From positions 4,090,337-4,154,336 of the forward strand of contig SMSO01000037.1 of NCBI GenBank assembly GCA_004764695.1: DNA of 64,000 nt, written 5' to 3'. The position numbers and the translations under genes are program-made. Below, one piece after another: positions 10,149 through 21,058 of the stretch (its first letter is position 1; every line of letters starts with the position of its first letter). The notes beneath the pieces were generated by a model. It saw only the letters and a list, made by a program, of their open reading frames with translations. It searched no databases and was not told the origin of the DNA. The stretch is from Schizochytrium sp. TIO01. Lineage: Eukaryota > Sar > Bigyra > Thraustochytrida > Thraustochytriidae.

Positions 10149-13100
10149 ATGGAGAAGTCAGCGACGCGAAGATCGACTTGGAAAGCGTCATGGATTCCTT
10201 GCGGGCGATGCAAAGCCAGAACTTGCCTTGGAATCAGATCAGGGTGTTTAAGGAGTACAATGGACTCCGATCCGGGCCGACCTCCACGAGCACCATCGCA
10301 TGGTGAAAATGCTGTAGTCTCGCGGAGCGGAGCCGGCTCGCCAGCGAGCCTGAGCCCACGGAGATCGCTTTCTGTGTCTAGATTACCGCGACCTAAGAAT
10401 GGCCTGCGAAGGCGAAGATCTAGCACAAATAGTGTACGGAGTTCGGAATCCGAGGAATCTTCGAGGTCAAAAGCCAGCACCCCTTCCATGGTTGCGTCGA
10501 AATCGAGGTCTTTATTGCCTTTGCACCTCGGTAGTAAGTCTCAGGACTCAACGAAATGGTGGGAGGAATCAGAGGCCTTGATTATGAGAAAATTGCAAGC
10601 TGAGGTGTTCCAGAATCGAGGGGAACAAGTTGTCTTTGTTTCAAAGGCTATGAAACTTAAGAAAGGACTCAAAGATAAGAACGATCTTAAGAAACAAGTT
10701 CTTGCTATTTGCAAGACGCACTCATCAAACAAACGAGATGACCTTGTGGTACACGTTCTTACTCTAAAGAGTTGGTCCATTCGCAGCTCCAATTCCCTGC
10801 AATCTCTCAGAATTGTCGACGGCGCTCCACAGCTGCCCTTTACGACAGTATTTCAGGACTCAAGCCTCACACTGAAACTAGAGTTTCACGGTAAGACGTT
10901 TAAGACAAAACTATTTTTTGTCATAACCTCACTTGGGGACAAAAGCATCATTGAGTACACATTGCTGGAACTTTGCCAACGTTATTTTGGCTTTGCACCT
11001 AGTATGATAAATGTGAACCCTTCGGAGCTACAGCTTATGGCTACTGACGAGCGGTACATGCGCCGATGTACCCTATTTGATGAGCACATGCGCCCCAAGG
11101 GCACGGAGAGCCCATCAAATGGCTACAGCTCAAATGGTCCTGCTTTGGAACTTGAAAGTTCGGATGACGACGATGGGGAGGTCAAAACAACCAGTAATCA
11201 AGGTGGCGTGAACGGAGGTAATAAGAACATGCGTTCTCTCAGCTCACATCGCAAGAGCGAGGATAGTGAAGATAACCAGCCTGTCGAACTTCTCAGCACA
11301 GCTGAACACGATGAGCTTTTGCAGATTCTTGAGGCTGAAGGCTTGACTAGCGTCACGTCTATGAAACTCTCGGATGAGTTGCAATCTCGTATTCATAAAC
11401 TTGAAGAGGAAACTGGTAGCACACTTCGCCAATGGGAAAACCGAGGAGATAGCTCGGATTACATCAGTGACGCGATGGTTGCGGCAGGTCAAAGCCCAGA
11501 GCTCTTTGACCCTATTGCTATCCTTGTAGACCAACTTGAGCAGGTTTATGATGAGCTTAGCGACATGGATGCATGGATGTCAAACTATAATTTGGAGCTC
11601 AAAACTATGCGAAAAGATATTCAAAAGATTGAGGCCGAGAACGAAAGACTTCAAGTGCAATCTCGCAATCATGAAAATCTCCGTTTGCACCTCGCGACTC
11701 TTCTTTCCCATTATGCTGTGAGCGCAGGAGCAATTGAAGTTCTTGATAACCTTGATGCTATCCTGCGACATGACACGTTAAGCGAGGTTGAGCACGGCGG
11801 TTCGCCAGCACAAGGCCAAGATCCTGCCCTTGTTCGCTTGAGTAACACCGCGACCGAACTTAGCCTTGCTGTTGTAGGTAAAGCACATCTACGGCATCTC
11901 CCGCGTCATGAGCGCAATTCAGCGAACTTAGCTCTTAAAGATTCGCAATTCGCCGAAGAGGCCCATCTCCGTGCAATTAACCAACGGGTACTAGAGCTAC
12001 GGGATCAGATCAAGCACTTTTGTAACTTCGTGTTCTCATTCATCAAAATTCGTATAAAGAATAGTGCAGATAAGTTTAGGCAGACCATCGTCTCAGGATC
12101 AGCTTCAGATTACTCCCAGCTTCCATTTGTTGTTCGTCAAGACTCTATGCATCGTGTGATGACACCTTATCGTGTTCTCATCGGAGCGTTGCAAGAACTT
12201 GAGGACGATGGTTTCCGCCGCGTTGTCCATGAGTATGTGAGTGACATGGGCGAAGCATATGGTGATGTTCTTCGAAACTTTTCAACGAATATGGGCAAGC
12301 TTGCGTTCTCACAGCATGTGAGTCAGATCACGGAATTCTCAATCCAACGGCTTACGCTTCAGGCCACCGATGATGCAAACCTGGGAGATCACGATGGCGA
12401 GCGTCGTAATGCCGAGGGCCTGGCTCAGCAACTTGTTGCTATGTCGTTTGGGTCACAGCAAGAGCTGTCACTAGCACATGCATATGCGCACACGCTAGAA
12501 CAAGTTATTCCCATGATTATGGATGAACAAGACTTCCTCGGTTCAACGTTCTATAGCATGAATGAAGGCTCTAATAACCCTACAGATGGTACTGCTGAGT
12601 TCTTTGGAGGACACTTGACAAGCGACCAGGCTGTCAGAGAGCGTAACGAAACACTGGAGGAGATCTTTGTTCGACGGGGTGGTGTATTGGCAGGCCTATC
12701 TGCCTTTATTGAAAAGGCGCATGCCCAGCGGGACATCGTCCAGATAATCTTCATGCTTGTTGAGACCGAAGCTATTCTGGCTGAATATGGAAAACGTTCA
12801 AAATTCTTACGAGGTATTTTCATGGATACGCCAAAGGGTTTACGCCCGCAACTAGAGAACGCATTCAAGGGTTGGATTGAGGAGCAACGCTCCTGGGTAA
12901 CATCAACGCGGAGCACAGAGTTTCGGTCAAATCCTGGCGTTCTTAGCGCTTTGCGTAAACTTCCCCGTCTTGTTGATATTGTTACGGCATTGTGGGACGA
13001 GTGTACAGCTCGACAACGTGAGATTTGCTCGCAAGAACCGTACACGTCGCAATCCTCAAAGTTCAAAGATAGCGCTGTTGGTTCTGGCCTTGACCTTTTG

Positions 13101-13664
13101 ACTACAACAGTTCTTCAGACTGTTGAGAGGCTCAGTGTTAGTTTGGAGATTGCCGACCGTCTCCGGGCTGAGAATTTCCATTTCGCGGTTGAAACTTTGC
13201 CTTTCCGTGGCGGTAGTGCTCTACAGCGTGTTGTTATGGAAGCTAGAAAAGAATTCGAGGCTGCTCTGGACCGTTTCGTGCAGTCGTGTATCAATAAGCA
13301 CGTACCGCACCTCTTGTCCTTTGTACGCGAGATCGAGGCTCTCTTGGAAACTTGCGATGTCTCACAAATTGTCTACCATAAGCCTCGCTCGGAACTTGCT
13401 GCTGTCTTACAAAGTAACTCTGAACAAAATATCACGAAAGGTTTGCAGGGTATTCGCCATGAGGTGGAAATCCAGCTGTCTAGTAATCCCCCTGTATTTG
13501 CTTTAGTTCTGGTGTCCGCGCAAGACACCTTTCTGGAAAAATTTAGCCATTATGTGGAGCTTGTCACCGAGGGCTATGGTGATATTGTACGTCCCACGCT
13601 CGCACAGGTCACCATGCTGGCCCATACCATTCTCTCTCTGGACAACATCGCGGTTATTGCATAG
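10149..13664 (+). CDS. EXOC1: Exocyst complex component SEC3 / EXOC1
   Basis: Subunit of the exocyst, which tethers secretory vesicles to the plasma membrane. Residues about 155-300 match the Sec3 PIP2-binding PH-like domain (KSWSIRSSNSLQSLRIVDGA, then a C-terminal helix SIIEYTLLELCQRYF). Around residues 455-520 is the characteristic coiled-coil LSDMDAWMSNYNLELKTMRK followed by DIQKIEAENERLQVQSRNHE, very close to animal and fungal Sec3. The rest (to 1171) is the helical Sec3 C-terminal region. The ATG at 10149 is the first; the in-frame ATG at 10260 may be the true start, since the first 37 residues look unlike the rest and cover what could be leader. Between domains there is a Ser/Asp-rich linker. 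Single exon. Confidence 0.9.
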   Translation: MEKSATRRSTWKASWIPCGRCKARTCLGIRSGCLRSTMDSDPGRPPRAPSHGENAVVSRSGAGSPASLSPRRSLSVSRLPRPKNGLRRRRSSTNSVRSSESEESSRSKASTPSMVASKSRSLLPLHLGSKSQDSTKWWEESEALIMRKLQAEVFQNRGEQVVFVSKAMKLKKGLKDKNDLKKQVLAICKTHSSNKRDDLVVHVLTLKSWSIRSSNSLQSLRIVDGAPQLPFTTVFQDSSLTLKLEFHGKTFKTKLFFVITSLGDKSIIEYTLLELCQRYFGFAPSMINVNPSELQLMATDERYMRRCTLFDEHMRPKGTESPSNGYSSNGPALELESSDDDDGEVKTTSNQGGVNGGNKNMRSLSSHRKSEDSEDNQPVELLSTAEHDELLQILEAEGLTSVTSMKLSDELQSRIHKLEEETGSTLRQWENRGDSSDYISDAMVAAGQSPELFDPIAILVDQLEQVYDELSDMDAWMSNYNLELKTMRKDIQKIEAENERLQVQSRNHENLRLHLATLLSHYAVSAGAIEVLDNLDAILRHDTLSEVEHGGSPAQGQDPALVRLSNTATELSLAVVGKAHLRHLPRHERNSANLALKDSQFAEEAHLRAINQRVLELRDQIKHFCNFVFSFIKIRIKNSADKFRQTIVSGSASDYSQLPFVVRQDSMHRVMTPYRVLIGALQELEDDGFRRVVHEYVSDMGEAYGDVLRNFSTNMGKLAFSQHVSQITEFSIQRLTLQATDDANLGDHDGERRNAEGLAQQLVAMSFGSQQELSLAHAYAHTLEQVIPMIMDEQDFLGSTFYSMNEGSNNPTDGTAEFFGGHLTSDQAVRERNETLEEIFVRRGGVLAGLSAFIEKAHAQRDIVQIIFMLVETEAILAEYGKRSKFLRGIFMDTPKGLRPQLENAFKGWIEEQRSWVTSTRSTEFRSNPGVLSALRKLPRLVDIVTALWDECTARQREICSQEPYTSQSSKFKDSAVGSGLDLLTTTVLQTVERLSVSLEIADRLRAENFHFAVETLPFRGGSALQRVVMEARKEFEAALDRFVQSCINKHVPHLLSFVREIEALLETCDVSQIVYHKPRSELAAVLQSNSEQNITKGLQGIRHEVEIQLSSNPPVFALVLVSAQDTFLEKFSHYVELVTEGYGDIVRPTLAQVTMLAHTILSLDNIAVIA

Positions 13665-14031
13665 ACCAAACAGAGTTCTCTCTCTATATTCATAACAATA
13701 GCTTATAATTTCTGTTTTTTTTGTTTCTTGTTTTTTGTTTTTTCCATAAAACCTTCTCTTTGCTGGTACCTTGGGTACGTCTCTTCATGCTGGTGCAATC
13801 CTGCTTCAGAATCACATTTCCTGTCCAGAAAAAGACTTTTGACTGATGAGATAATCTATTTGCTTAGAACTACTTAATTACCTCATAGAGTCCCATACCG
13901 GCTCAACAAGCGACCCCAAAGCAGAAACTCTCGTAAATCTGCACCGCTCGAAGAAACCTGTGCAGGTATCGGAACAAGGATTACTGTGATCCACAGAAAC
14001 GGCCCCTGCGCAACGTTGGCGCATTCGGACC
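13665..14031. other. Spacer between SEC3 and CCDC28-like gene
   Basis: About 370 bases. It starts with T-rich tracts (13715-13745) expected of a 3' UTR and ends with the leader of the next gene. No other gene seen. Confidence 0.4.
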
Positions 14032-15006
14032 ATGTCCTCGTCAGCCTCTCAGAACGTGAACCACCATCAGCAGGCTTCCTCCCTTAAGGTCTCCAAGACT
14101 GCGGCAATGCACGGAAGCTCCTCACTCACAACTGCTGCGCGCGCTGAAAGCGCCCGCGTACTCAGTTTTGAGGATGTGCCATTCTCACGGTCTGCGAGAT
14201 CCCATGGAGAATCTACAGTAGCAGAACTGTCTCCTTTACCAGCTGCGCCGAGACAAGTCTCTGAGGACTCGCGTCGTGGACGCAAGGCTTATGAGAAGGA
14301 GCCTAAGACCTCTGAGGTGTTGGAAAGGAACCTTGGCCGCATACATACTGCAATGGAGAGCGACTCAATGGCTGCATTTGGTACGTTTGAAAACTAGACT
14401 GGACGATGAAGGGCTACTTCTAACTTGGTTTTAACGCTTGATTATCGATATGATGGGATGGCTCAGGACATAACAAGGAAGAGATTCTTAAAGGTATCAG
14501 TGAGATTCGGAAACGACAGGTGGACATTTTTAGACATCAGATGCACCTTGAGTTCAGGTAAGTTTCATCAAGGACCTATAACAAATTGTGCTCCTTGGCG
14601 AAAAGGCAGAATACCTTTTCTAGATTTGGCGGAACAAAAGGAATTGAAATACTGATGCAATGCAACCATTCCTCGGGTCTTCATTTGTTATATACGAAGC
14701 TTGTCGATGGATGAGAATGAGGACGAAAGTCTTGATGCAGAGCAAAAGATCTTCTCCTCCGAAGGTTTTTCGGAGGAGTTTCAAGAAAAATTCAAGAAGA
14801 AAGAACGTGTGCTTGATGGCGTGCATCACATGCTCGAAGACCTCACTAAACAACTACGAGAGGTCAATGCAGCCAGTGTTGTTGCACATATGCCTGCTGA
14901 CCCTAGTTATGAAAGTTCAGTGCGCCAGCGCGCAACAGGGGAAGGGAATGGTGCTGTTGACCTCGGTGACCTCCCAGACACGGAATGGAATGTAGACTTC
15001 CCCTGA
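14032..15006 (+). CDS. CCDC28-like coiled-coil protein, three exons
   Basis: Spliced gene that no single frame shows. Exon 1 14032-14380 ends phase 1 at a GTACGT donor; exon 2 14467-14557 starts after CAG and ends phase 2 at GTAAGT; exon 3 14700-15006 starts after GAAG. Joined length is 747 bases, 248 aa. Exon 1 is Ser/Ala-rich and ends SDSMAAF; exon 2 adds HNKEEILKGISEIRKRQVD and FRHQMHLEF; exon 3 has an acidic stretch, then KKERVLDGVHHMLEDLTKQL. The order LQAFG-like turn, helix, acidic linker, and helix with LDRLLSDLEELN-like spacing resembles the CCDC28 domain; human CCDC28B modifies BBS and acts in ciliogenesis. The gene is well supported by the splice sites; the family name is a weaker match. 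If correct, it fits a flagellated life stage. Confidence 0.7.
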
Positions 15007-15136
15007 CCCTGACTTGATGAACTACGCAAGCTCAAGTGTTTTTGGCTTGCGCAAAATGCTAGATACCACCTGCTGTATTTTAAAAAAGTAGCATTGTTTA
15101 TAGTTATTGTAATGATAGAATCATTAGGAAAATAAT

Positions 15137-18100
15137 TTATAAGGACACATGGTCTCTGGTTGACTCATCATCGCCTTGACCTGAATTGTCCTGCCATGTC
15201 CCAGCAGTCAGATCTGTGCGAGGGAAATTTGCCTTCTGATATCTTCGAAGGTTATCAAAATGTTTGGTTGCAGAGGTGGGTAAGTCTTTCACCCAATTAT
15301 GTCTTTTCATGATATTCAGAAGAACTGTACAGGCTCCATCATCGCTCTCATTTGATGAACTGAGCGTATCGGCGGAGCCAATGATAATAAGTTTCTTTTT
15401 AGCACGCGTAATTGCTACATTGATACGTGAAAGATCTCGAAGAAGGCCTCCCTTATCACGATTTGCATTCGATCGCACCATGGACATAATGATGCAATCC
15501 TTGTCACGACCTTGATACCTATCAATTGTTGCTCGCTCGACGCCGGGGTATGGGGACAAGGCATTTTCAAGTGTTGCAAGCTGCGAGCGATAAGGTGTGA
15601 TAATACCTATCTGCTCCTGTTCTGCACCACACGATAAGAGACCACACACAATTTGCTCAGTCAGAGTAGCCTCAACTCTGTTTTCGATACGTCCATGATG
15701 CTTGGTCTGGATGTCCATGTTTACTTGAGCAGGGGTTTTCTCTGCCCGATCAAAGTGGGAGTCCTGAGTAAGAGACAGTTGATGCATCTTGGCTCGATTT
15801 TCTCTCGAATAACCAATATAGTCCGTATTAAGAAAAACAACAGATATGTCTTTGTGAAGAAGATTAACAAGCCATTGCTTGTCTTCGTCGGCATTGGTGC
15901 GCCAGATAGTATCTTTTGCAGTGTTATAATTTGGCAAGAGCAAACGCCGATTCAGAACTTCATCAGTTGATCGAAGTTTATTCTTGTAGACCAGCTCATT
16001 TGCGAGCAGCATGATATCCCTATTCATTCGATATTGTATAGTGAGGGATACTTGCGCCACGCCGTCGTTTTGCTCACCCAAGGTTTTTAGTAAAGAGTCC
16101 GCCATGCCCATGTTCTTAGCACGCACACTTTTTACGAGCGGGGGAAGCTGCATATCATCGCCTATAAGGACAAACTTCTTGCCGCGGCATAGTGGACTAA
16201 TGATGTGTGGCACAGTCACTTGACCAGCCTCATCAACAATAACATAATCGAATTCTCGCATTTGTACAAATGCACTCTTGACACCAAGACAAGTTGTGCC
16301 AATGATGAGTCTGGGTTCATTTTGTGATTTGCGAAGATCCTCGAGTGTCATACTAGACAATAGATGGCCTTCGCGAAGATCTTTGTGGACCTTTGTTTCG
16401 TTACCAATTCGCCATAACTTGAATCTCTTTGCAGCCTCGGGGTTTTCAAGAATCTTCAAAAGTAAGTTATCTACAGCGCTATTTGTGTATGCGCAGATCA
16501 ATACAGAGGCGTTAAGTTGCGCAAGAGCTTGTACAATAAAGCTAATTGTGGTTGATTTGCCAGTACCTGGCAGGCCTTGAACACAAACGTAGTCTTCTGC
16601 AGCAAGCACGTGGCTAATCACTCGGCGCTGATCTTCATTACAGTCCGCATACATTTTGCTCAACGAGGTGGTCAAGTCATCTGGCTTGTTAACATATCCT
16701 GACTGCCCTGTGAGAGTAAAACTTATTGGTAAGTTGCCACCACTCTCGCGATAAGCACGATGAAGTTCAGGAAGCTTGACATTGCCACTCCATACATGAG
16801 GAGAGAGGTTGGTTTCGTTGCGAAGAATCCCATCAACATCGTCATCAATAAATCGTGGACAATCGTGATCAATGATGAGAGCACGGTGTCGCTCCAAAGA
16901 GAAGTCTTTGGGCGTCATCATAAGATTTAAGAGGCTTGTCTTGACATCACGAATCCAGCTGAGCTTCGAGTCATCTCGGTCGATACGCCAGGACAACTCA
17001 TCTACATTTGAGCCTTGAGGCAGATGAAACGGTTTCCGCAGTAGTAAAGTAACATATTCAGGAGTAATTTCCTCGACCGCTCCTGTTGCGAGAGAAAAAT
17101 GTTGTTCCTCTAAGCTGATAATCATGTACTCACCAATGTCTACACTCTTCGGGTTGAGTGGTACAATATCTGCCACCGATGGCTCAGGGTGGCGTTCAAA
17201 CCGGACTTGGTAAGTGCGTGTCGTTGCAGTAGATTCCACTTCTTTGGAACTGACAAGTTTCATACGCGCTAGGCATTTACCTTCATTTTCGCGAGCTTCT
17301 GAAGACTTAAACCACAGTTCCTGGATACCTGTACCCGATTCAGCTTTCTCAAGTTCAATCATTCGCATCCACTTCCGGAAAAATTCTAGATGACGATCCG
17401 AGAGCTGCTCTGTATATTTGTCGAAAGTTTCCTGCAAGAATCCACTCGATTCTGCTGTTCCATTTTCGAGTGCTCTGTGATATACAATACAAGCCTCCTT
17501 TTCATAACAACGTTCGCAAGTACTCTGTCTTTGCAACATAGACGGAAGCTTGATATCTTCAATGTCCTCGAATTCTTGATTGCCCCCTCCCTGAGCTTTG
17601 CTACGATCCTGATTTTTTTTGTAAGATCCTTCAGATCCAGCAGCCCTTTGTCTTAAGAAAAGAGGAGCAATTTGGTCGGCAAATCGGTTTCTATTTTGGA
17701 TAATGGATTTCACTTGGGAATGATCCCGTGTAATTCCGCTGATCAAAACACGGTCATTCACTTGCGGGAGCTTAGATCCCCCTTGGCGGTCTTCTTGGCT
17801 TCCAATGTACATTAAAAGACCGGCACCCTCGTCTGTATCGCCCTGGCCACCGAACCTATTACAACCATAGTAACGATCTTCAATTATTAAAGAATAAAGA
17901 AGAACCTGGCCGTGGTGACTTAGACTTTGCCGGCCAGTTTTAAGCTCCAGAGGACTTAGTAAATTAGTGGCACGATTCTGAGCTTCTCTCAATACATTAA
18001 CTTGGACCAGCAAATCAGGGGTGCCAACAATTCCCCACATAGGTGAGAGGACTTTTTCTTCAGAAGCAACAACCTGGGCAATGTCCAGACGTGCGTTCTG

Positions 18101-20240
18101 GCGACCCACAGAGATCTCATTCTCACGATCCTTGTCTTCGAGATACAATCCATTCTGCGCAAAGCTTGAACTGCTCTCGTTGTGATGAGTTGAGTCTTTA
18201 TCGAATAGTCGATTTGGCATGTGTTTGGCCGTGAAGTTCTCAAGAGCTGGAATCATACTACGTAATTCACGTTTGGCTTCATCAGTAGATATACTCACAG
18301 CAAAGAGCTCTTCCACAGCTCTTGGAGATGTGACAATTTCCTGGATTATTATTTCAAGCATCTCCCTTCGCTCAAGAGGGTTCAAAGATAGTGCATCGTA
18401 TGGAAGCAGGAAACGCTCAATGAAGTCGTGTTTGAGTGTACCCAAGGTAGTAGCAGGTTTGCGATTGAACATGCTTACATGTTCCTTCAAAACTGCACGC
18501 CGAACACAATCGCGCGAGTCCATAATGTTTGTAGGTGACACAAGGACATCGGGTGCAAGAATTAAGAAGTTGTGCTCTTCTGTCACCTGGATGGTTGTGC
18601 TTCCATCCAAAGGTGGCATCTGTTTAGTCCAAATAATGTTAATGATGTCATCCTTCTGAGGAACAACTTCATCCCATGTGTCATAGAGTTCAATTCTGAG
18701 ATCAGGAGCGTCTGGAAGAATCATGCCAGGGTTACCCGATGACTGAAACCACTGATTAGCACACAGAACGATAGCATTATGCTGAGCTGTTTCAATTGAC
18801 TTAACAATGAATGTCGAAAACACCTCATTGTTTGGATTACACGATCCAGACTTAAGAGGTAAGATCTTGGCATGTGCTAGGAAGGGGCTTGAAAAGCTCT
18901 CTGTTACCTCTCCATTGCTGAGTCTACTTTGGCGCTGACCTTGTGACATTTTCGTCTCAACTTGAGCTAGTACTTGTAGATAGATGTCTTCCACATCACC
19001 ATCGATGCCATCATCAGCATTGTCATCACAATCGAGATCCTGGTCATTTGTGTCGTCACTATCCAGCTGCATTGGAGGAGCTTGAGCAATAATATGTGCA
19101 TGTGCTGTATCACCTTTATGGTGGCTGCTCTGAAAGCTGGAAGAAACCGCAGTCAAATCATTTTTGCTCTCACTTTTCTTTAGCTCCATCTCCTCCAGGG
19201 CTTGAAATAACAAGTCATTGTCAGCATTGTCGTTTGAAGTAGGCCATGAGATATCCGCCTGGGACGCAGATTGCCTTGGTTGAGCTGCATTAACAGGTTT
19301 CTCCTGAAGCTTCTTTGTATCGCACTGAGGAACACTTTGAGAGGTGTTACTTGAGGTCATTGGTTTTTGTTGCTTTGATTCTACTTGTTTAAGAGCTTGC
19401 AATAAGACGTCATCATCTATCTCCATATCGAGAGTCCCATTCGATGGAGTAGCTTGTGGAAGTGATGAATTGTCTTGAGGGAATGCTTCGTCAGAGTTGT
19501 GATTTGGCATTTGCACATTAGCAGTGCGTATCGTTGATTGCGTTTGAGAAGAACAAGGCGTAGGTGCTTGGGCCGCCTTGCATTGATCCCAAGGTGAGGT
19601 AATATTTTGATGCTTCCACTTATTTTGCTGGTGTTGCTGGTGTTGCTGACTTTGCTGCTGATGGTTTTGCTGACTTTGCTGCTGATGGTTTTGCTGATGC
19701 TGGTTAATTTGTTGTTGCTGTTGCAAAGCTGGGTTTGACTGTAAATTTTGTGTTTGTTGCGATGTTTTTTGCTGACCAGGTTGAGGGTTGCGAATGCTTA
19801 TATTTGTTTTGGATTGTTGGTTCAGTGAGATTTGCCTACATGCATCTACTTGCGTCTGGCTACTGTGATCAACGCAAGGCTGATGCTGTTGGCTTGAGGC
19901 ATGGAGCATCTTCCTACGCTTCAAGGCCTCTAGACGCTTTCGCTCGATCTCCTCCCAGCTTCGCCGAGGTCTCCCATCGCGTAGACCAACCGTCTGGTTT
20001 TGGATAATATCCGGGGTGCTTGCAAAATCGGTCTTTGCAGATGAAGTCCGGACTACTATTTTCGATGTAGTAGAAGACATTGAATGATGTTGAGCCAGCG
20101 GATGGTGTCTTGTGTATGACGTATTTGCGTCTGAAAGAGGTCGTCGCTGCACCATCTGTTGGTGCCTATTTAATTGTGTTGTATGTGTTGAATTATGCAC
20201 CATGCCTGGCTTCGGAGCTTGCCTCTGCCCAAACCTAGAC

Positions 20241-20276
<36 letters not shown>

Positions 20277-21058
20277 CTGACCTGCTGCTGCCTAATCTGC
20301 TGAGACGTGTGTTGACCGCTCACAGGTTTTCTTGTATGCGTCATGCGGTTCTCTAGCTGGGCTATAATGCTACTGATATTTTCTGCTCGCTCGCTTCCCT
20401 CAACTTCTTCACCAGCTCGCCTCTCCTTCCCCAGCTTCTCAAACTTGGTCGCCAAGTTCACCGCGACCCTCCCATGACTCCTGTAATTCTCCTCTACATC
20501 GCTATCGTCTACATCTTCGTTATTATCTCCTGATCTTCTTGGTATAGCTTCTCCCGCAATCAAGTCATTTCTGCCTTCACTGTAAATCCCACCCGGCTGG
20601 TCTTCTGCCCACCACTGCTTCAGCACGGAGCTATTAGCACAGGATTGCCGTGCAGGTGCTGAGGAGGCCCCGAGGTTCTTTATCACCTTTCCCTCGACAC
20701 CATCATTTTCAAAGTGGTTGGCATCATCATTGTTGTTGCTGTCGATATTGGAAACGCCTTCAAAGTCGTTCTCATCGTTGCCGTTGCTGCCATTGGAGAG
20801 GTTTCCGCGCTGTAAGGCAGCTATTGGGCCATCTACGTCGCTAAGAGAGTCGCGGAGGCGCCTCTGGTTGCGCTGCCCAACCCTTGAGAGTACCTCGGTC
20901 AGGCCGTCAAGCTCTGTTGCCGGGTGGGCAGAGCTCCTGGCCATGCGCTTGCGGTCCGTGGATGGGGCGCGATCATGCCACGAGACTACCGCTGCTTGCT
21001 TCGGCGTCGACACAATACTGCGCCGGGACTGTGGAGTCTGCGGAGATCCTCTGTCCAT
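15137..21058 (-). CDS. DNA2: DNA2 replication helicase/nuclease
   Basis: Flap nuclease and 5'-3' helicase acting in Okazaki fragment processing and double-strand break resection. The RecB-like nuclease lies around residues 850-1190: SRDCVRRAVLKEH (first Fe-S cysteine, about 851), WGIVGTPDLLVQV and LELKTGRQ (metal site, about 1005-1045) and CERCYEKEACIVYH (remaining cysteines, about 1179). SF1B helicase motifs follow: GLPGTGKST (Walker A, about 1494), IVDEAGQ (Walker B, about 1609), TIDRYQGRDKD and VAITRAKKKL (about 1886). All catalytic residues seem present. The protein is 1973 aa, versus about 1060 (human) and 1522 (yeast); the excess is a disordered N-terminal 820 residues with polyQ tracts (about 260-275 and 440-490) and three similar acidic helical motifs. 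Single exon. Confidence 0.96.
20236..20294 (-). repeat. CAG-type trinucleotide tract (polyQ) in DNA2
   Basis: CTG/TTG-rich on the plus strand, read as Gln codons in DNA2. It encodes about 13 uninterrupted Gln followed by mixed Gln/Arg/Val. A second Gln-rich stretch (Gln/His) lies at about 19620-19735. Such tracts are length-variable and sit in the disordered N-terminus. Confidence 0.85.

Noticed and set aside
20112-20303. Cys-rich plus-strand frame (poly-Cys)
   Set aside because: Produced by reading the complement of the DNA2 polyQ tract.
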